64,000 nucleotides of DNA, from positions 186,001-250,000 of the forward strand of contig NZ_JAAORG010000003.1 of NCBI RefSeq assembly GCF_017696055.1, written 5' to 3'. This document shows positions 55,649-64,000 of the stretch, in pieces. This stretch comes from Prochlorococcus marinus XMU1406 (GTDB lineage: Bacteria; Cyanobacteriota; Cyanobacteriia; PCC-6307; Cyanobiaceae). The notes beneath the pieces were generated by a model that was given only the letters and a program-made list of their open reading frames with translations, had not been told where the DNA came from and ran no database searches. Position 1 is the stretch's first letter; every line of letters starts with the position of its first letter. Made by a program: the position numbers and the translations under genes.

Positions 55649-56398
55649 ATGGATAATTTATTAGTGAGAGATGTTAAGTATCTAGATGAACAATACAGAA
55701 TAGGTGAAGGCATGATTTCGGATGATGCATTTAAGCAACTTGAAAAGCTCTTTATTCCTCTGAATCGAAAACCTGACTACTTTAATCAAAAAAATAATAA
55801 ACTTTTGCCCAAATTAGCTAAAGAAAACTATAAAGAATTTTTGGAAAGTTTATTAACAAAAACAAGATTAAGCATTCAACCAAAAATTGATGGCTGTGCT
55901 ATTGCAATTAGATATATAGATGGCAATTTTAATAAGGCTATTACAAAAAAAGGATTTGATGTCTCAAGCAAAATTAAACAAATTAAAAATGTCCCCAATT
56001 GTATTCCTATCAAACGAGATTTTCAAGTTAGAGGTGAACTATACGCTACAAACCAAGTTGCCGGCATTTCCCAAAGAATTACAAGAAAATACCTCAATGA
56101 TAAGAAAGGGATTGGAGAAAGTCTCAGCTTTTGCTGTTTCCAAATACTTAATGGAAGACTTAATCAATACGAAACCCTTAACTATCTTAAAAAATGTGGC
56201 TTCAGCACCCCTGAAAGTTACTTCACAAATCATACAAGCGAAATCAAAATATATAAAAAAAATTGGTTAGAGAGAAAAATATTTGAGAAATATCCAACTA
56301 ATGGGATAGTTATTAAAATAAATAGTAGGAAATTACAGGTACTTAGGGAGAAAAGTTTATCTCAAAATAACGAATGGCAATATGCAATTGAAAAATAA
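55649..56398 (+). CDS. Stand-alone NAD-dependent DNA ligase adenylation-domain protein
   Basis: A 249-residue protein. Its first 45 residues resemble the NMN-binding Ia domain of LigA in short form (QYRIGEGMISDDAFKQLEKLF). Lys79 in KIDGCAIAIRY is the nucleotidyl-acceptor of motif I; FQVRGELYA is motif III, NGIVIKIN motif IV, and WQYAIEK, the very last residues, resembles motif V. OB-fold, zinc finger, HhH and BRCT domains of LigA are all absent. It may adenylylate but seal poorly, or serve another nucleotidyl-transfer reaction. Confidence 0.8.
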   Translation: MDNLLVRDVKYLDEQYRIGEGMISDDAFKQLEKLFIPLNRKPDYFNQKNNKLLPKLAKENYKEFLESLLTKTRLSIQPKIDGCAIAIRYIDGNFNKAITKKGFDVSSKIKQIKNVPNCIPIKRDFQVRGELYATNQVAGISQRITRKYLNDKKGIGESLSFCCFQILNGRLNQYETLNYLKKCGFSTPESYFTNHTSEIKIYKKNWLERKIFEKYPTNGIVIKINSRKLQVLREKSLSQNNEWQYAIEK

Positions 56399-56429
56399 TA
56401 TTAAATAGTACCTTCAAAAAGGGCTCACG

Positions 56430-56446
56430 ATACTGACTTCCAGTAT
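56430..56446. repeat. Small inverted repeat after the ligase-like gene
   Basis: ATACTG and CAGTAT pair around a five-base loop, 32 bases after the ligase-like stop. No T-run follows directly, so it is not a standard terminator. Confidence 0.3.
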
Positions 56447-56506
56447 TTACAGTGGAAAAGTAATTAAATTTTGGTTAAATTCCAAAGCTATTTGCAGGAT
56501 TACTAA

Positions 56507-57436
56507 ATGACTTCCACTATTTCAAGACCTAAAATCTCTAACTGGGAAACATCTAATATTCCAAACCTTATAGGCAAAACAGCGCTAATTACTGGTGCGA
56601 ATAGTGGTCTTGGATACTACACTGCGAAGGCCTTAGCCGAAAAAAATGTTCATGTTGTTATAGCTTGTAGATCGCTTGAAAAATCAAATCAAACTATCAA
56701 AAAACTTAAAGGTCTTAATCCTGAAGGAATATTTACACCTTTAGAATTAGATTTGTCAGATTTAAAAAATATTGTTGAAGTTCAGTCCAAAATTTTTGAT
56801 AATTTTGAAAATTTGGATTTACTAATCAATAATGCAGGCATTATGCATCCGCCTAAAACTCTTAGTGCCCAGGGATATGAAATACAATTTGCAGTTAATC
56901 ATCTAGCTCACATGCTTCTGACCCTAAAGCTACTTCCAATTATTGAAAAAAAAGAAGAATCTAGAATAGTTACGGTTACTTCAGGAGCACAATTTTTTGG
57001 CAAAGTTGGTTGGGAAAATCTGAAAGCCGAAAACTATTACAACAAATGGGAATCTTACTCCAATAGTAAATTGGCAAATGTAATGTTTGCTTTGGAACTA
57101 AATGAAAACTTAAAGCACAAAAATATACTTTCTTTAGCTGCTCACCCAGGAATTGCAAAAACAAATCTCTTTACTGCTCAAAAACCTAACCCTAGTCCAT
57201 TAGAAACATTCTCCTTAGAATTATTTAGCCCTATTTTTCAAACTGCTGAGATGGGTGCTTTACCTCAACTTTTTGCAGCCACTTCACCAGATGCAAGAGG
57301 TGGTGATCATTATGGTCCTAGATTTAATTTCAGAGGTCATCCAAAACTATCCCCTACTTCTCCTTTCGCCATGAATAAAAAAGAAAGAAAAAATTTATGG
57401 GAAAAAAGCCTTGAAATACTAAATAATTTCCTATAA
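56507..57436 (+). CDS. Short-chain dehydrogenase/reductase (POR-like clan)
   Basis: A 309-residue NAD(P)-dependent SDR. The cofactor motif is TGANSGLGYYTAKAL (TGXXXGXG), then LDLSDL, the NNAGIM motif and the catalytic YXXXK as YSNSK around residue 185, with a Ser in TVTSGAQ. The layout matches the retinol dehydrogenase/protochlorophyllide oxidoreductase-like SDR branch, but POR-specific cysteines are not evident, so the substrate is unknown. The next gene is convergent and overlaps by six bases. Confidence 0.88.
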   Translation: MTSTISRPKISNWETSNIPNLIGKTALITGANSGLGYYTAKALAEKNVHVVIACRSLEKSNQTIKKLKGLNPEGIFTPLELDLSDLKNIVEVQSKIFDNFENLDLLINNAGIMHPPKTLSAQGYEIQFAVNHLAHMLLTLKLLPIIEKKEESRIVTVTSGAQFFGKVGWENLKAENYYNKWESYSNSKLANVMFALELNENLKHKNILSLAAHPGIAKTNLFTAQKPNPSPLETFSLELFSPIFQTAEMGALPQLFAATSPDARGGDHYGPRFNFRGHPKLSPTSPFAMNKKERKNLWEKSLEILNNFL

Positions 57437-57697
57437 ATTTTTCATTTTTACTAACTTTAGAAAATACTTCAAGATATGTAATTCACTCTCTGAGAGTTTC
57501 ATAAATTCTGTTAAGGCATCATAATTTTTTTCATCAATTTTTTTTGACAATTCAATAAAACTATCATGGTTTTCATTAACAAAGCGCTCAGCAATCTGAG
57601 ACGGAGTTAAACCCTGTTCAATTAATTCACCTGGAGCATTTTTCTCCCACTCTTCATAAAACCAAGAGAACCAATATTTTGCAGTATTATCTTCCAT
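57431..57697 (-). CDS. Small acidic conserved protein of unknown function
   Basis: An 88-residue, Trp- and Glu-rich protein (AKYWFSWFYEEWEKNAPGELIEQGLTP), predicted helical and without membrane segments. It sits on the opposite strand between the SDR gene and murD. No family is recognised; the aromatic N-terminal part suggests a folded domain rather than a shadow. Confidence 0.65.
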   Translation of the reverse strand: MEDNTAKYWFSWFYEEWEKNAPGELIEQGLTPSQIAERFVNENHDSFIELSKKIDEKNYDALTEFMKLSESELHILKYFLKLVKMKNL

Positions 57698-57797
57698 TAA
57701 TTAACTTTTCTTTGGCGATTACTATAAATACTGAAGAAAGATCTCATGATTGAATTACCCCTTAAACACAATTAATATAAATGCAATTATAAATTTA

Positions 57798-59228
57798 ATG
57801 ATAGATAATCATTCAAGTAAAAGAAATATTAATCTTGTAATTGGATTAGGTAAATCTGGATTTTGGGCTGCCAAGTATTTGAGAAGCATCAATAAGAGAG
57901 TAATTGTCTGGGAAAGTAAAGATGGGATAGAATTCTTAGAAAGAAAAACAGAATTAGAAGAGCTTAATATACTAGTTTCTCTGAATAAAGAATTTGTATT
58001 TGAAGAAATTCAACCTTTTGTGAAAGAGATCGAATCTGTTGTTGTAAGTCCATCAATACCTTATGACCACATAACTATTATTGAATTAAAAAAAAAGGGG
58101 ATTAAAGTAATTGGAGAAATTAATGTTGCATGGGAAATTTTAAAAGACACAAATTGGATAGGTATTACTGGCACTAATGGCAAGACTACTGTTACTCATC
58201 TACTAAGCCATATACTCTGCGATACTGGATTATATGCTCCTTTTGCTGGAAATATTGGTACACCTTTATGTAAATATGCTCACTCCAAAAAACATGAAAA
58301 AATTGATTGGGTTGTAGCTGAATTAAGTAGTTATCAAATAGAAATATCTCCAGAAGTAAAACCTGATATTGGAATATGGACAACCTTCACAGAAGATCAT
58401 CTTGAAAGACATAAAACACTTGAAAACTATTTCAACATAAAAAAAAGCTTGCTAGAAAAATCTGATTTTAGAATTTATAATTATGACGATAAAAACCTAA
58501 GAAATCACTACAGTTCGCTATCAAGAGGGGTTTGGATAACAACTAGTTTCCATAAATCAAATTTTATTCAATGCGATTATTGGATAGATGATCAAGCATA
58601 CATTTTTGAGAGAGGAAAGAAATTATTCAAACTTGAACATTTTTCTTTAAAAGGAATACATAATCTTCAAAATCTTTTATTGGTAATTGCAGCAGCAAGA
58701 AAAGTTGGATTATCTGGAAAGAAGATTAAAGATTCTTTATCTAATTACAAACAATTACCCCATAGGATGGAAACAATTTATAAAAATAATGATCTGGAAA
58801 TAATTAATGATAGTAAGGCTACAAATTTTGACTCATCTATTGCAGGAATAAGTTCAATCGAAGGTCAAATAATAATCATTGCTGGGGGTAGATTAAAAGG
58901 CAATGAATATAGTGAGTGGATAAAACTTTTAAAGAAAAAAGTTAAATGTGTTTTCCTTTTTGGAGAAAGCTCAAAAGTCCTAAAAATGGCGCTTATTAAT
59001 GAAGGATTTAAAAAAAATATTTTTGAATTTTCAGAACTAAAAGAGCTTTTAAATTTTGTTTTTCATTATTTACAAAATAATAGGGTTGGAACATTATTAT
59101 TCTCACCTTCATGCTCTAGTTTTGATCAATTTAAAAATTATGAAGAGCGTGGAGATTATTTCAAGAAGCTAATAAGTGAAAAATTAAAGGTTAATAAATC
59201 TATTTTTTGTTCAAGTATCATTTCGTAA
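57798..59228 (+). CDS. murD: UDP-N-acetylmuramoylalanine--D-glutamate ligase
   Basis: A 476-residue Mur ligase from the ATG at 57798; a TTG at 57750 would add 16 residues with no family similarity. Motifs: [34 protein letters not shown] (P-loop), the Glu-Asp region [25 protein letters not shown] and [20 protein letters not shown]. It adds D-Glu to UDP-MurNAc-L-Ala. It stands alone, far from the other wall genes in the window. Confidence 0.95.
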   Translation: MIDNHSSKRNINLVIGLGKSGFWAAKYLRSINKRVIVWESKDGIEFLERKTELEELNILVSLNKEFVFEEIQPFVKEIESVVVSPSIPYDHITIIELKKKGIKVIGEINVAWEILKDTNWIGITGTNGKTTVTHLLSHILCDTGLYAPFAGNIGTPLCKYAHSKKHEKIDWVVAELSSYQIEISPEVKPDIGIWTTFTEDHLERHKTLENYFNIKKSLLEKSDFRIYNYDDKNLRNHYSSLSRGVWITTSFHKSNFIQCDYWIDDQAYIFERGKKLFKLEHFSLKGIHNLQNLLLVIAAARKVGLSGKKIKDSLSNYKQLPHRMETIYKNNDLEIINDSKATNFDSSIAGISSIEGQIIIIAGGRLKGNEYSEWIKLLKKKVKCVFLFGESSKVLKMALINEGFKKNIFEFSELKELLNFVFHYLQNNRVGTLLFSPSCSSFDQFKNYEERGDYFKKLISEKLKVNKSIFCSSIIS

Positions 59229-59314
59229 TTTTCAGGTCGGTCATCACAACCGTCTCCCCCCTAGCAAATATTCACTTAATTAGTTAGATTTTGAATATAA
59301 ATTAATTACTGGCA

Positions 59315-59629
59315 ATGAGTGAATCTAACAATTTACCTCAAGCAATAAGTCATAAAAAATTAAGTTACTTGATGCTTAAGGCACAAAAGGATTCTCTTTT
59401 TTCTGATGAATTAGCAGAAATAGAAAGCCCCGAAAAAAGAGAATTTGAAGAGTTAATAAACAATTGGGAAGCTTCAACTAAGAAAGTAGTTAATGAGTTA
59501 TCAAAAAGAAAAGAGAATTTACTAAAAGATAAATCTCCAAATTCTTTAATTGCTCTTGGTGCTATGGAAGTTCACCTTAATATGGCTTTGCAAGCCTTAA
59601 ATGCATTCAATAAAGGAGTTGAGGGGTAA
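59315..59629 (+). CDS. Small coiled-coil-like conserved protein
   Basis: A 104-residue protein, highly charged and predicted mainly helical (KREFEELINNWEASTKKVVNE, then LIALGAMEVHLNMALQALNAF). No membrane segment or known motif. It is a likely conserved protein of marine picocyanobacteria of unknown role. Its stop is followed after 14 bases by the convergent pirin gene. Confidence 0.7.
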   Translation: MSESNNLPQAISHKKLSYLMLKAQKDSLFSDELAEIESPEKREFEELINNWEASTKKVVNELSKRKENLLKDKSPNSLIALGAMEVHLNMALQALNAFNKGVEG

Positions 59630-59643
59630 AAGTAACATTTAAA

Positions 59644-60375
59644 TTATAAGGAAGGCATCGAAAATAAGAGAAAATCTAGTTCTTTTTCAGTTTCTATAGA
59701 GACATCATCATAATAATCAACTTCAAAACCCAAGCCATCTCCAGATTCGAGACATATATTTAGATTAGAGTCTTTACTTTTTAATAAAATATTACCTTTT
59801 ATTATTTGTATCCAATTATATTTATCTATTTTTAATGGCAATTTTTTTTCTTTAATTGGCTTATATTTACAACGCCATAAAGAGATACTTTGATTTAGAA
59901 AAAGCTTATTATTTTTACCGTCTTTGTAATTAAAAATAAGATTATCCCACAACTTTTCGTTTAATGAAATTTGATCATATCGGGGGTTGATATTTTCTTT
60001 TTCAGGGTATATCCAAATCTGGAACAACTTACAGGTCTCATTTTCTTCATTCTTCTCACTATGAGAGATTCCAGTACCTGCAGACATAACTTGTACTTCA
60101 TCTTTGTGAATTTTTCCAAGATTATTTAACGAGTCTCTATGAGTTATTGCTCCTTTTGTTACGACAGTAATTATTTCCATATTTGCATGAGAATGTGTAT
60201 TAAAACCTGCATTAGGAGAAATAATATCTTCGTTTATAACTCTAATTTTCCCAAAATTATCCCATTTTGGATCTCTATGCTCTGCGAAAGAAAATGAATG
60301 CATCGAATTTAGCCATTCTCTAGTCGATCTAAATCTTTCGTGAGATTTCCTTATTTTAATTATTTTCAAAGACAT
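59644..60375 (-). CDS. Pirin-family protein (YhhW-like)
   Basis: A 243-residue bicupin from the ATG at 60375 (a TTG at 60384 would add three residues). N-terminal cupin motifs FSFAEHRDPKWDNFGKIRVINED and AGFNTHSHANMEIITVV carry the metal His residues, with a final GTGISHSEKNE. Bacterial pirins of this type act as quercetinases or redox-linked regulators; the function here is not known. Confidence 0.9.
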   Translation of the reverse strand: MSLKIIKIRKSHERFRSTREWLNSMHSFSFAEHRDPKWDNFGKIRVINEDIISPNAGFNTHSHANMEIITVVTKGAITHRDSLNNLGKIHKDEVQVMSAGTGISHSEKNEENETCKLFQIWIYPEKENINPRYDQISLNEKLWDNLIFNYKDGKNNKLFLNQSISLWRCKYKPIKEKKLPLKIDKYNWIQIIKGNILLKSKDSNLNICLESGDGLGFEVDYYDDVSIETEKELDFLLFSMPSL

Positions 60376-60462
60376 AAATACCAAGAAATAAATATGGTGT
60401 ATTTGTGTAAATTAAATATTTTTGAAAATTATAAATTATTAATAAGTGAAATTACTTTTTAT

Positions 60463-60591
60463 TTATTTGTTAATTTTGCTTTGTGCTTTATTTGCTTTAT
60501 TAATTATTTTTTTTGCTTCTTCTCTTGTCGAACATTTTTCTGCCTCAACGTTTAAGTTTTTTAGTTTATTTAATTGCTTTGAAATTTGCAT
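60463..60591 (-). CDS. 42-residue charged helical micro-protein
   Basis: ATG at 60591 to TAA at 60463-60465 on the minus strand. The sequence is Lys/Asn/Glu rich (MQISKQLNKLKNLNVEAEKC, then STREEAKKIINKANKAQSKINK), a likely long amphipathic helix with one cysteine. It lies alone in a 300-base gap and its composition is more gene-like than the AT-rich surroundings. No family name is recognised. Confidence 0.55.
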   Translation of the reverse strand: MQISKQLNKLKNLNVEAEKCSTREEAKKIINKANKAQSKINK

Positions 60592-60674
60592 GCAAGTTTA
60601 AACTATCAAGTATAAATTAACACATATTTAATGGAATAGCTAAAAATATTAGGTTTGCATTTGAATCTTAGTAC

Positions 60675-61211
60675 CTAAAAATAAGATTGGAGGATGGAGT
60701 TGTCTGAACAATATAAAGGATGTATTGGATTATCTTTGATTGTTTTTTTAATAAAAAGCGGTCCAAGTGGGTTATCAAAATTATTTTTCCTAATTAAATT
60801 ATATTGCATTATTTTTTTTGCTATTTTTTTATTTCTATTTAGAAATTTCCCTTTGTTTCCCCAACCTAACCATAAATCACAATTTTTATCTTCAGACCAG
60901 TGTTTTAAGTTTTTATAAATATGATTGTTGTTTAGATAACCCACAGGGTTTTTGTGATTAAAAAGTTTCTCTGGTTTGCTTGAAATAAGAGCAAATAGAT
61001 TGATTAATTTTACTTTGCCGTAATTATTATTTTTCGAAATTTTGATTATCTTTTTTGTTGTATTATCTAAGAAAACTTCATCCGATAATGAGGGATTTAA
61101 ACCAATAAAAATAATTTCCTTTGTAGATTTAGAAATCTTATAACTTAAACTCCATCTATATAGTTTGTTAGCACTTATTAAACAATTTCTTTCTAGAAAT
61201 AAATTTCTCAA
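60675..61211 (-). CDS. DUF1643-family protein
   Basis: A 178-residue protein. IIFIGLNPSLSDEVFLDNTT, VKLINLFALISSKPEKLFNHKNPVG and CDLWLGWGNKG fit the DUF1643 pattern (GLNPSxxD, NLFA, PVG, AWG). The biochemical role of the family is unknown. It overlaps the DUF2214 gene by four bases at its start and is therefore co-translated. Confidence 0.8.
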   Translation of the reverse strand: MRNLFLERNCLISANKLYRWSLSYKISKSTKEIIFIGLNPSLSDEVFLDNTTKKIIKISKNNNYGKVKLINLFALISSKPEKLFNHKNPVGYLNNNHIYKNLKHWSEDKNCDLWLGWGNKGKFLNRNKKIAKKIMQYNLIRKNNFDNPLGPLFIKKTIKDNPIHPLYCSDNSILQSYF

Positions 61212-61699
61212 CCTAAACCTACACCTCTAGCCATAAGAGTGGCAAAAAAGGGTATTGTTGCAAAGCCTACTAATTCAGTAGTAATAATGAGTCTGAACCT
61301 CTTAACTAGATTCTCAGATATTTCAGGTAATTTATTCTTACTTAAAGGAATAGCCCATAAGATATATGTTGTTGTTGGGTATAAAGAAAGTAATCCCACC
61401 AGAATGTAAAGAGAAACCTTTATCCAAAACACAGGGTTACCTGTATAGAAATCACCTCCTTGACCAAAATACTTAACACGCAAAATCCCAGTAACTAATA
61501 TTGCAACTCCTGCCAAACCATAAACCACATCTGCAATTATCATTGAGATCGTCTCATTTCTATTAAGACCTACTTTGAGAGTCAATCTTTCAAACAAAAG
61601 AGAACCGAAACACAAAATAATTCCTAAATAATGAACATATGCCACTAATGCACTTTTAGCAATTTCACCAGTTAATAAAGTTCCTAATAACATGTTCAA
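61208..61699 (-). CDS. DUF2214-family membrane protein
   Basis: A 163-residue membrane protein with four hydrophobic helices (about residues 16-38, 55-77, 88-115 and 136-158) and the DUF2214 motifs VAYVHYLGIILCFGSLLFER and GLAGVAILVTGILRVKYFGQG. The conserved His in YVH and the Glu/Arg pair could bind heme or quinone, but this is speculation. It starts the two-gene run with the DUF1643 gene. Confidence 0.85.
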   Translation of the reverse strand: MNMLLGTLLTGEIAKSALVAYVHYLGIILCFGSLLFERLTLKVGLNRNETISMIIADVVYGLAGVAILVTGILRVKYFGQGGDFYTGNPVFWIKVSLYILVGLLSLYPTTTYILWAIPLSKNKLPEISENLVKRFRLIITTELVGFATIPFFATLMARGVGLG

Positions 61700-61780
61700 G
61701 TCAAAATTTATACAATCCTAACCACCAAATGAAGAATTTGTTTAGAAATAAATTAATAACTTAAAAGCAAGGTATTAAAT

Positions 61781-62530
61781 CTAAGACTCTAAATACCTTT
61801 TCTGACCATCTTCAAAAAAATCCTTTTTATTCCATACTTCGATTACATCTGGGAAGTGTTTTTCCATACAATTATCACAAACCCCATGACTGAATCTAAT
61901 ATCACTAATTTTCGAAAGATATTTTTCTAAATGCATCCAATCGCCCTCCTTATTTTTCACTTCTCTGCAATATGAACATACAGATAAAATCCCTTCCTGT
62001 TTATGCAAATTAGACAATGCATCTAGCAAATTTAATGATTTTTTTCTAAGCTCTAAAAATGAAACTATTTGCTTGGATAATAATTCCATAATATTATATT
62101 GTTGTGTAGTTAGATTTCCTGGCTTTCTATCTATTACACAAAGAGTTCCAAGCTTATTACCATCACTATTTCTAAGGGGAAAACCTGCATAAAAACGAAT
62201 CTTTGGGTCTCCAGTTACCAATGGATTATTTATAAATCTTTCATCCTGGAAAGCATCATGAATAATTAATGGACTATTTTCTTTTATTGCATGTGTACAA
62301 AAAGACCAATCCCTTCTAGTTTCTGATATTTGAAGTCCTATTTTGGATTTAAACCATTGTTTATCTTTGTCTACCAAAGTCATTAAAGAAATAGGCACAT
62401 TACAAGTTGTGGCAGCAATTTTTGTAATATCGTCATAACATGATTCTGGCTTGGTTCCCAAAATCCTATATTCTGCTAAAGCTTTTAATCTTCTTTCCTC
62501 TTCTTCTTTTTTTGATACAAGATTCTGCAT
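61781..62530 (-). CDS. GAF-domain protein with C-terminal CxxC pair
   Basis: A 249-residue soluble protein. Residues about 14-165 are a GAF domain (RLKALAEYRILGTKPESCYDDIT, MTLVDKDKQWFKSKIGL, FYAGFPLRNSDGNKLGTLCVID). The tail has Cys185-X2-Cys188 and Cys218-X2-Cys221 in CSYCREVKNKEGDW and HGVCDNCMEKHFPD, probably a zinc-binding module. There is no kinase, cyclase or receiver domain. It may be a stand-alone sensor or adaptor; ligand and output unknown. Confidence 0.85.
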   Translation of the reverse strand: MQNLVSKKEEEERRLKALAEYRILGTKPESCYDDITKIAATTCNVPISLMTLVDKDKQWFKSKIGLQISETRRDWSFCTHAIKENSPLIIHDAFQDERFINNPLVTGDPKIRFYAGFPLRNSDGNKLGTLCVIDRKPGNLTTQQYNIMELLSKQIVSFLELRKKSLNLLDALSNLHKQEGILSVCSYCREVKNKEGDWMHLEKYLSKISDIRFSHGVCDNCMEKHFPDVIEVWNKKDFFEDGQKRYLES

Positions 62531-62646
62531 TAATCTTCACCAATAATTAAAACTTTAAAATTAAAGTTTCTTCAAAAAACTTTTTCCTTCTAATACTTAA
62601 TAAAAAAAAGATAAACTTATTGATTTGTTACTTATTGATTAGTTAC

Positions 62647-63879
62647 TTAATGTTTTAACTTTGAGACTGCCATCCCAGCGATCCATCCACTTGTCCAACA
62701 ATGTTGAAAATTAAATCCACCTGTGATCCCATCAACATCTAGAACTTCTCCAGAAAAAAATAATCCTGGACAAATTAAGCTCTCCATACTTTTAAAATTC
62801 ACTTCATTAATTTTTACGCCTCCAGAAGTAACAAATTCCTCTCCAAATGGACCTTTGCCCGAAATTATATATTTGTCCTTCATTAGAATATTTATCATTT
62901 TCTCTCTTTCATCCGCTAGTAAATCAGCCCACTTTTTCTCTTTATCAATACCTATTTTATTTAATAAAAAAATCCATAATCTTTTTGTTAATAGTGGAAC
63001 AGGTCTACTGTTAATTAGATTCACCTTGCCTTTATTTAATCTTAAATATTTAACTTTTTCTTTTAACTCCTCATAACTTAAAGCAGACCATTTAATGATT
63101 AGATTAAATTTATATTTTTGGCTATAAAGCTCCCTTGCTGCAATTGATGAGAGTTTTAATACTGCTGGTCCACTAAAACCCCAATGAGTTATCAGTAAAT
63201 CGCCTCTATTTTGAAAATTCTTATTGTTTAATTCAATTTCTATATCTATGCCCTTTATCGATACCCCACTACATTCATCCAAATTTGGTTCTTTTGTAGA
63301 AAAAGTAAAAAGCGATGGCACAGGTTTAACAATATTATGTCCAAGATTTTGAGCTAATTTATATCCGCTTGGATTACCTCCAGTTGAAAGAATAATATTT
63401 TTTGAAGCTACCTTTGCTTTTTTAAGACTAAAAATATTGAATATATTATCTGGAGTTTTTGAAATTTCTTTTACAAAAAATTTTGTTAATATCTCTACGT
63501 TTTTTGATAAAGCACTTTTTCTCAAACAATCAATAACATCTGAAGAAGAATTAGACATTGGGAATACTCTTAGATCTTCCTCAATTTTTAATTTTAACCC
63601 TTTTTTCTCAAACCAATCGTATACATCTCCAGCAGCAAAACGATTAAATGATTCCAAGAGCTGAATTCCACCTCTGGGGTAATTCTCAATTAGTTCATCC
63701 GGTATCCATGTCGCATTAGTGACGTTACATCTTCCCCCTCCACTAATCCTTACTTTCTCCATAAGTTTTGAAGTGCCTTCAAGAATTATTATTCTTTTAA
63801 CTCCATTTTCAGCAGCAGTTATTGCTGTCATAAAACCGGCTGCACCGCCTCCAACAACTACCAAATCAAAAGGTTCCAA
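62647..63879 (-). CDS. HI0933/YhiN-family flavoprotein (NAD(P)/FAD-dependent oxidoreductase)
   Basis: A 410-residue flavoprotein. FDLVVVGGGAAGFMTAI is the FAD-binding beta-alpha-beta fold, KVRISGGGRCNVTN is the HI0933 signature, and the C-terminal GVKINEVNFKSMES, GLFFSGEVLDVDGITGGFNFQHCWTSG is typical for the family. It starts with TTG at 63879, directly before the conserved motif. Role in the cell unknown. Confidence 0.9.
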   Translation of the reverse strand: MEPFDLVVVGGGAAGFMTAITAAENGVKRIIILEGTSKLMEKVRISGGGRCNVTNATWIPDELIENYPRGGIQLLESFNRFAAGDVYDWFEKKGLKLKIEEDLRVFPMSNSSSDVIDCLRKSALSKNVEILTKFFVKEISKTPDNIFNIFSLKKAKVASKNIILSTGGNPSGYKLAQNLGHNIVKPVPSLFTFSTKEPNLDECSGVSIKGIDIEIELNNKNFQNRGDLLITHWGFSGPAVLKLSSIAARELYSQKYKFNLIIKWSALSYEELKEKVKYLRLNKGKVNLINSRPVPLLTKRLWIFLLNKIGIDKEKKWADLLADEREKMINILMKDKYIISGKGPFGEEFVTSGGVKINEVNFKSMESLICPGLFFSGEVLDVDGITGGFNFQHCWTSGWIAGMAVSKLKH

Positions 63880-64000
63880 AAACTTATTATTTAATATGCT
63901 TCAATCTGATAATAGCAATGAGTTACAAAGAAAAATTACTCCAAAAACCATAAAAAATAAATAAAAAACTTAAAAACTAAATAACAAATAGCTGCAATTC

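Noticed and set aside
59229-59314. GC-richer patch after murD with GTCGG and CAACCG
   Set aside because: It can form only a four-base stem (CGGT/ACCG) and has no T-run, so it is neither a clear terminator nor a recognised RNA.

Overview
The window is a 64 kb stretch of AT-rich chromosomal DNA from a cyanobacterium, almost certainly a high-light-type Prochlorococcus. The evidence is direct: a high-light-inducible protein gene, a plant-type [2Fe-2S] ferredoxin, the NblS/Hik33 sensor kinase, kaiC and kaiB with rplU where kaiA sits in Synechococcus, a clpR/clpP3 pair, a photosystem II S4-domain protein, many small proteins of cyanobacterial DUF families, very low GC, short intergenic gaps and frequent TTG/GTG starts. 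There is no rRNA, CRISPR array, prophage or recognisable insertion sequence. Three tRNAs (His-GTG, Gly-TCC, Val-GAC) and the SRP RNA are present.

Layout. 1-2.5 kb: a minus-strand pair of a CodA-like amidohydrolase and an FAD-linked oxidase cut by the window edge. 2.7-7.8 kb: tRNA-His, miaB, then a cell-wall/division run ddl - small membrane protein - ftsQ - ftsZ, then ffs on the minus strand. 7.9-15.2 kb: panB, a DUF3721 lipoprotein, hemW-like, a PIN/TRAM membrane protein, clpR-clpP3, ilvC, cbiB. 15.3-17.7 kb: hli and a patch of small orphan proteins, hupB, and a sparse 625-base region. 17.7-24 kb: glgX, tRNA-Gly, a GPH-type sugar symporter, an MlaE-type permease, DUF3119 and DUF3086 proteins, plsY. 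24-27.1 kb (minus): pyrF, tyrS, a DUF1825 protein, then a small secreted protein flanked by a duplicated copy of the start of the DUF1825 gene. 27.2-29.9 kb: a GIY-YIG-like protein, pepA, msrA.

30-35.4 kb is a minus-strand outer-membrane operon, bamA-lpxC-fabZ-lpxA-lpxB. 35.5-37.7 kb holds divergent purC and purD. 37.7-42.5 kb joins stress sensing and timing: nblS converges on kaiC-kaiB, followed by rplU-rpmA. 42.5-52 kb has a methyltransferase, truB, a SpoIID-like protein, rnz, a lumenal pentapeptide protein, petF, prmA, serA, a membrane protein, the PSII S4 protein and tRNA-Val. 52-64 kb is a mix of small membrane and redox proteins (ICMT/DUF1295-like, PNPOx-like, DoxX, pirin, SDR, HI0933-like flavoprotein), murD, and the most unusual genes: a photolyase-like FAD protein lacking the N-terminal antenna domain and a stand-alone NAD-dependent DNA ligase adenylation domain.

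Most of the window is ordinary core genome. The best candidates for something undescribed are: (1) the duplicated DUF1825 gene start 708 bp upstream, differing only at synonymous positions and overlapping a secreted-protein gene by ATGA; (2) the ligase-like protein that ends at the last nucleotidyltransferase motif, with a five-codon ORF behind a perfect AGGAGG in its leader; (3) the photolyase-like protein with a possible Rossmann-like domain at its C terminus; (4) a GIY-YIG-like protein with a long N-terminal extension; and (5) a set of hairpins and very small ORFs in gaps. Functional statements rest on motif recognition by eye; no database search was run.
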